Source: Candidatus Thorarchaeota archaeon
GTDB lineage: Archaea > Asgardarchaeota > Thorarchaeia > Thorarchaeales > Thorarchaeaceae
Length of the DNA: 9,429 bases
Reading direction: 5' to 3'
Assembly (NCBI GenBank): GCA_030642465.1
Contig: DAOWNS010000053.1
Coordinates: 1 to 9,429 of the forward strand
Of this stretch, positions 6,680-9,429 are shown in pieces. Numbering within the stretch: position 1 is the stretch's first letter; each line of letters begins with the position of its first letter. The position numbers and the translations under genes are program-made. Below the pieces are notes generated by a model, which was not told the DNA's origin, ran no database searches, and saw only the letters and a program-made list of their open reading frames with translations.

Positions 6680-7486
6680 ATGTCGAAACCGATGGCCTCC
6701 CCCGAAATTCTCGAAGCTATGAAAGATATCAAGCATAAGATTGTAGTACTCTCAGGAAAGGGAGGCGTAGGAAAGACAACTGTAGCCACAAACCTTGCGA
6801 TTGCCTTTGCAAAGAGGAAGCTTACGGCGGGTGTACTGGACGTTGACATCTATGGACCCAACGTTCCGAAGCTCCTTGGGCTTGAGGGACAGCGTCCAAC
6901 AGTGGAAGAGAATTTCATACAACCAGTAGTTGGTCCGTTGGGACTCAAGGTGATGAGCATGGGATTCCTCTTGCAGAAGAGCGACGATGCTGTTGCTTGG
7001 AGAGGGCCACTAGTATCTAAGGCAATAAGCCAATTTCTTGGCAATGTGCGATGGGGCAAGCTTGACGTCCTTGTTGCTGACCTCCCTCCGGGAACAGGGG
7101 ACGAAATTCTAAGCATTCTTCAGCTAATACCCGATATCGACGGAGTCGTCATAGTATCAACGCCCCAAGAAGTGGCTGTGCTTGACGCCAGACGTGCAAT
7201 CCAGCTTGTTGAGAAAATGGGTGTGCCCGTGCTTGGCCTCGTTGAGAATATGGCGGAGTTTGTGTGTCCCAACTGCGAAGAAGTTCACAAAATCTTCGGA
7301 GAAGGCGCGGCAAAGCAAGCTACTGAAGAATACAATATTGACCATTTAGGAACTCTGCCATTGGATCCAAGAGTTATATCTCTGAGCGATAAAGGCACGC
7401 CGTTCGTCATGGAAATGCCAGACTCCAAGGTGGCCAAGGCATTCGAGAAGCTTGTAGATAAGCTTGCAAAGAAGATAGGAATGTAA
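6680..7486 (+). CDS. mrp: Mrp/NBP35-family P-loop ATPase, Fe-S cluster carrier
   Basis: The 268-residue protein is a SIMIBI-class ATPase of the Mrp/ApbC/NBP35 family. It has a deviant Walker A SGKGGVGKTT at 25-34 with the signature Lys (K27), LDVDIYGPNVPKLLG at 53-67, switch II/Walker B ADLPPGTGDE at 133-142, and the C-terminal CPNC motif (C196, C199) that bridges a 4Fe-4S cluster across the dimer. Family proteins bind and hand over Fe-S clusters to apoproteins. The N-terminal DUF59 domain found in some Mrp proteins is absent and there is no extra N-terminal ferredoxin-like Cys set as in eukaryotic Nbp35, which is normal for archaea. ATG 6680 is a good start, close before the P-loop. The upstream gap of 76 bp has CTTAAAA near 6638 as a weak TATA-like element. 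The gene ends 49 bp before a convergent gene across a hairpin. Confidence 0.93.
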   Translation: MSKPMASPEILEAMKDIKHKIVVLSGKGGVGKTTVATNLAIAFAKRKLTAGVLDVDIYGPNVPKLLGLEGQRPTVEENFIQPVVGPLGLKVMSMGFLLQKSDDAVAWRGPLVSKAISQFLGNVRWGKLDVLVADLPPGTGDEILSILQLIPDIDGVVIVSTPQEVAVLDARRAIQLVEKMGVPVLGLVENMAEFVCPNCEEVHKIFGEGAAKQATEEYNIDHLGTLPLDPRVISLSDKGTPFVMEMPDSKVAKAFEKLVDKLAKKIGM

Positions 7487-7503
7487 GCGGCATAGAATCG
7501 CCT

Positions 7504-7526
7504 TGCACAAGCAAGTATCTTGTGCG
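7504..7526. terminator. bidirectional hairpin between convergent genes
   Basis: GCACAAG (7505-7511) and CTTGTGC (7519-7525) form a perfect 7-bp stem, with a T-G pair outside it and a 7-base loop. It lies in the 49-bp gap between the stop of mrp (7486) and the stop of the convergent membrane-protein gene (7536). There is no long T-run on either side, so it is a weak terminator by archaeal standards and may instead mark 3' ends or protect them. Confidence 0.4.
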
Positions 7527-7535
7527 TGTGAGTAA

Positions 7536-7949
7536 CTATTCTTCAGACGATTCGTTTTCCTCTTCGTCTGGTGACTCGAGCTCCTCTATGGTGGCTTCAA
7601 CTTTCTCTGGCTCGATTTCTTTTTCCTCTGAAGATTCGCTGGAATCCACTTCATCAGCTTCTTCGCCACCAGGTGAGAGTTTCAGAACCATGACATATCC
7701 GAGGACAGTAGCAATTATCCCGAGAAAGATTGTAATCGAGAAAGCCCCGCCAGATCCAAACCACGCATTTGGATTGACGAATAGGTTTGATAGTGGAGTG
7801 TCCAGCAATACATGCTGAACCCACATGGGCACTGTAAAAGCAAGGGGTAGACAGATGATCACTAGGAGGATTGCTGATAGAATAATCTCGTATGTGTACG
7901 CCAGTATTTTGCGAAAGGTGCTGTCAATCGCGTTCTTTGCCTTGGACAA
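7536..7949 (-). CDS. small two-helix membrane protein with acidic Ser/Glu tail
   Basis: The 137-residue protein has an amphipathic, basic N-terminus (MSKAKNAIDSTFRKILAY), a transmembrane helix at about 19-40, a short loop with NPNAWFGSGG, a second helix at about 67-89, and a tail from 94 to 137 made largely of Glu, Asp and Ser (for example EVDSSESSEEKEIEPE). Two helices put both ends on the same side, probably the cytoplasm, by the positive-inside rule. The layout, a short anchor with a charged disordered tail, suggests a recruiting or tethering protein, but I recognise no family and assign no function. TTG 7949 is supported by GGAG nine bases upstream. TTTTTAA at 7984-7990 is a possible promoter element on either strand. 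Confidence 0.68.
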   Translation of the reverse strand: MSKAKNAIDSTFRKILAYTYEIILSAILLVIICLPLAFTVPMWVQHVLLDTPLSNLFVNPNAWFGSGGAFSITIFLGIIATVLGYVMVLKLSPGGEEADEVDSSESSEEKEIEPEKVEATIEELESPDEEENESSEE

Positions 7950-8034
7950 TGTGTTCTCTCCTTAGCCAGTCGACCTGTGCCTCCTTTTTAACACTTACTC
8001 CGGACTGAGGCTAGTCAAAACAAGTCTACTGTTC

Positions 8035-8362
8035 AAAAAGGGTGTAGGGGCCCAGAAAAAGATAGCTCGCCAGCGCGTGTGTCATAGGACGGATTCTTGA
8101 GAGAGGGAGGGGAGGGAGAGATGGCGAACCATTCGGGCCCCGTCAAGTATTATTAGTTCCTATTAGCATATAAGTATATGGCCGGCATAAGCTATCAACT
8201 CAGGTCCAAGAGGATAGGCGGCTCATCAAGCAGCAATCAGATTCTGGGAAAGAAGAGAGAGAAATCAAGAAGGTGATGGCGGGGGGCCGAAGAACACTGA
8301 AGGAGGAGAGAGAAGGTGAGTTTCAGGAGATGGCCCCCTTAGCCTTCATACATATCATTGTT
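8035..8362 (-). ncRNA. candidate structured non-coding RNA (family unknown)
   Basis: On the minus strand a strong TATA-like box (8395-8388) is followed about 28 bp later by a region with nested stems and ends at T5 (8039-8035), an archaeal-type termination signal. Stems seen: 8281-8289 with 8331-8339 (7 GC pairs plus two G-U ends), inside it CTGAA/TTCAG (8297-8301 with 8322-8326); and at the other end 8047-8053 with 8135-8141 (GGGGCCC/GGGCCCC), inside it TCGCCA/TGGCGA (8067-8072 with 8122-8127). The length, about 330 nt, suits a large RNA, but I find no RNase P or SRP core motif. Strand is inferred only from box and T-run; the stems are equally possible on the plus strand. Confidence 0.25.
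8167..8180. repeat. AT-rich inverted repeat CATATA-AG-TATATG
   Basis: A perfect 6-bp inverted repeat with a 2-bp centre contains TATA-like sequence on both strands. It could be a bidirectional TATA box or a regulator site inside the non-coding block. No gene starts at the expected distance on either strand, so its role is open. Confidence 0.3.
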
Positions 8363-8574
8363 GCACTTGTTATTAAAAGAAATTAGGATATATATGTCAG
8401 TGATATCATCGTGATCTTCTCAACTTAACGAGCGCATTGCACACATCCACACCGTTCTAGCAGCCCAAAGAATGAACCCTGATTTTCACCCCTCAAGCGC
8501 TTCACTCATTCGTCGTTGGTGTGTTAATGAGCGTTGATGTATCTCAAATTGCGAGATTATTACAAAACACTGCA

Positions 8575-8985
8575 TCACAATTCATGTGCCTGTTCCATTC
8601 CAGTTTGAATGTCCATATCAATGGGAGTGCAACCATGAGAGAACACTTCAACAACGAAGGGGTTCCGTGCCTCCGCAACCTTGATCCACATGGCGTTATC
8701 CCTTCGGTAGTATCGATAATCCAAATTGCAGTGACGAACCTCTATGATGGACTTCGTTGGCAGTTCCTCTAGCTTGGCGATTTCAAGCCGATGGCCAGGG
8801 TTTTGAGTGCCGACTGGATTGGATAAAAAGAGCCTGAATACGTCTTCATCAGACGGCATGAGAACAGCAACATGTGGGCGATCGACAGAGTTCCACTTGG
8901 ATGGAATTGGGGGCTTGCGGCATGTGTACGCACCAATGGCGGAGCGCAACATCAGATAAGCACCCTTGTCAATTATCACTTTCAT
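8575..8985 (-). CDS. conserved-looking hypothetical protein
   Basis: The 136-residue soluble protein has no signal peptide or membrane helix. It begins MKVIIDKGAYLMLRSAIGAY and ends ...FVVEVFSHGCTPIDMDIQTG. I do not recognise it with confidence. The opening pattern (KVIIDKGAYLMLRSA) and the late FSHGCTPIDMD recall the start and the HxH...S..D stretch of MPN/JAB domains. However, the first metal-ligand His would be F116 and the usual catalytic Glu is not evident, so at best this would be a degenerate, non-catalytic relative. ATG 8985 is chosen over ATG 9066: a clear TATA box (9058-9052) lies inside the longer version, and GGACGGAT precedes ATG 8985. The neighbouring HAD gene reads in the same direction, but a 243-bp gap and its own TATA box suggest a separate transcript. 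Confidence 0.62.
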   Translation of the reverse strand: MKVIIDKGAYLMLRSAIGAYTCRKPPIPSKWNSVDRPHVAVLMPSDEDVFRLFLSNPVGTQNPGHRLEIAKLEELPTKSIIEVRHCNLDYRYYRRDNAMWIKVAEARNPFVVEVFSHGCTPIDMDIQTGMEQAHEL

Positions 8986-9050
8986 ATCCGTCCGTTCGTT
9001 TTTTCCGTGTAGGGAAATCTTCAGGTAAGAATGAATATCGCTGGAAAGCA

Positions 9051-9060
9051 GTATATAACT
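9051..9060 (-). promoter_or_regulatory. TATA box for the 8575-8985 gene
   Basis: AGTTATATAC on the minus strand is one of the best TATA-box matches in the window. Transcription would start around 9030-9025, giving a leader of about 40-45 bases before ATG 8985 with GGACGGAT as ribosome site. It lies inside the longest form of the ORF, which is why the shorter start is preferred. Confidence 0.55.
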
Positions 9061-9228
9061 ATCCACGACTTATCGCGTTGCGGCAGTGTCGTTAGAAGCC
9101 TTCGTATGGTACCAATGGAGCCCTGCACGTTCCAAGCGTGATTGAGGGCAGTTAATTCCAAGAAGGCAGTGAACGACCAAGACTTTGACAGGGCATTCTA
9201 ACTTAACAAACGGCCAAGGGAGAGATGA

Positions 9229-9429
9229 CTACTTGTCTACACCAATCCGATTGCGAACCTCAGTAAGCACGCTCGACAATGATTCGAAAGTCAATGAGGC
9301 ACCTGCACGACGTAGTGATTCGTGATCAGTTTCTCCAGTTGTGACTCCCCAGAACTCTATGCCGGCTCTCTTCGCAGCAACAGCATCTATACCAGCATCT
9401 CCCACATAGATTACTTCGTCCGGTTCGAC
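9229..9429 (-). CDS. HAD-superfamily hydrolase, C-terminal part
   Basis: The reading frame enters at the right edge and encodes 66 residues beginning VEPDEVIYVGDAGIDAVAAK, ending ...LTEVRNRIGVDK before a TAG at 9231-9229. VIYVGDAGIDAVAAKRAGI is HAD motif IV (GDxxxD) with the following helix, and WGVTTGETDHESLRRAGA is the usual strand and helix that close the Rossmann core in phosphoglycolate-phosphatase-like enzymes. The nucleophile and cap lie outside the window, so the substrate cannot be judged. It is not closely similar to the SerB-like HAD at 4341-4973, whose motif IV is GDGKND. Confidence 0.8.
   Translation of the reverse strand, partial: VEPDEVIYVGDAGIDAVAAKRAGIEFWGVTTGETDHESLRRAGASLTFESLSSVLTEVRNRIGVDK

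Larger units (their letters stand above)
7950..8574. other. 625-nt region without a convincing gene
   Basis: No ORF here has both a good start and protein-like content. The stretch holds three purine tracts on the plus strand (8098-8121, 8246-8275, 8301-8319) built on GAGAGAG, nested GC-rich inverted repeats (8047-8141 and 8281-8339), a CATATA-AG-TATATG inverted repeat (8167-8180), and an ATATATAT box (8388-8395). From about 8400 to 8574 I see nothing recognisable apart from a 21-codon ORF (8472-8537). The promoter of the membrane-protein gene must lie near its left end. Confidence 0.6.

Noticed and set aside
8121..8156. 11-codon ORF (MANHSGPVKYY) directly behind a GGGAGGGGAGGG purine run that resembles a ribosome-binding site.
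   Set aside because: Too short, the purine run is one of several in the region and extends far beyond a Shine-Dalgarno, and the ATGGCG is part of a predicted stem. No downstream gene in the same direction that it could lead.
8199..8225. TCAGGTCC followed by AGGA and AGGCGGC recalled the SRP RNA domain IV loop.
   Set aside because: The GGAA/GNAR tetraloop context, the AGCAG side of the symmetric loop and the long flanking helix are missing.
8174..8386. 70-codon open frame on the plus strand, with a possible 36-residue protein from ATG 8276 ending in a hydrophobic segment.
   Set aside because: No canonical start in the first two thirds, a skewed Lys/Glu/Arg composition caused by the purine tracts, and overlap with the GC-rich stem. 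Chance reading through low-complexity DNA is more likely.
8986..9066. The 27-codon N-terminal extension of the hypothetical protein, from ATG 9066.
   Set aside because: It would place the only good TATA box inside the coding region; the shorter start has GGACGGAT in front.
9107..9114. Perfect 8-bp palindrome TGGTACCA in the gap between the hypothetical gene and the HAD gene.
   Set aside because: Too short to distinguish from chance and not at a convincing distance from either gene's start.

Overview
The window looks like a chromosomal segment of an archaeon, most likely an Asgard archaeon (Thorarchaeota-like is my guess). The strongest clue is a 219-residue ESCRT-III/Snf7-type protein with no CdvB-style winged-helix tail. 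Supporting clues are an Mrp/NBP35 ATPase with a CPxC motif, an archaeal-type inositol-monophosphatase/FBPase protein, a PurM/HypE-like AIR-synthase-related protein, TATA-like boxes in front of genes, and frequent TTG/GTG starts. Base composition appears moderate (roughly half G+C). I see no rRNA, tRNA, CRISPR array, insertion sequence or phage gene.

Layout. 1-231 (-): N-terminal part of an AIR-synthase-related protein, preceded by an inverted-repeat cluster that could be an operator. 416-3183 (-): a ChlI-like AAA+ ATPase followed by a ChlD-like VWA protein, together the two halves of a classical Mg/Co-chelatase medium subunit. The pair is separated by a frame change next to an A9 run, and a two-helix membrane hairpin lies where the ChlD linker would be. 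3172-4335 (+): threonine synthase, whose TTG start overlaps the divergent ATPase start. 4341-4973 (-): a SerB-like HAD phosphatase, convergent with threonine synthase and 41 nt downstream of the ESCRT-III gene (5015-5674, -). 5752-6603 (+): inositol-monophosphatase/FBPase-family protein, divergent from ESCRT-III. 6680-7486 (+): Mrp/NBP35 Fe-S carrier ATPase. 7536-7949 (-): small two-helix membrane protein with a Ser/Glu tail, convergent with mrp across a hairpin. 7950-8574: 625 nt without a convincing gene, containing nested GC-rich stems, purine tracts and strong TATA-like motifs, possibly a structured RNA. 8575-8985 (-): unrecognised 136-residue protein with a clear TATA box. 9229-9429 (-): C-terminal part of a HAD hydrolase that runs off the window.

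Most of the window is housekeeping metabolism (threonine, possibly serine, sugar or inositol phosphates, Fe-S assembly) in short transcription units with much divergent and convergent packing. The points that most deserve follow-up are the chelatase-like pair with its slippery A9 and non-standard start, the Asp-to-His change at a metal-ligand position in the phosphatase, the ESCRT-III gene outside an obvious ESCRT cluster, and the structured non-coding block at about 8.03-8.40 kb.
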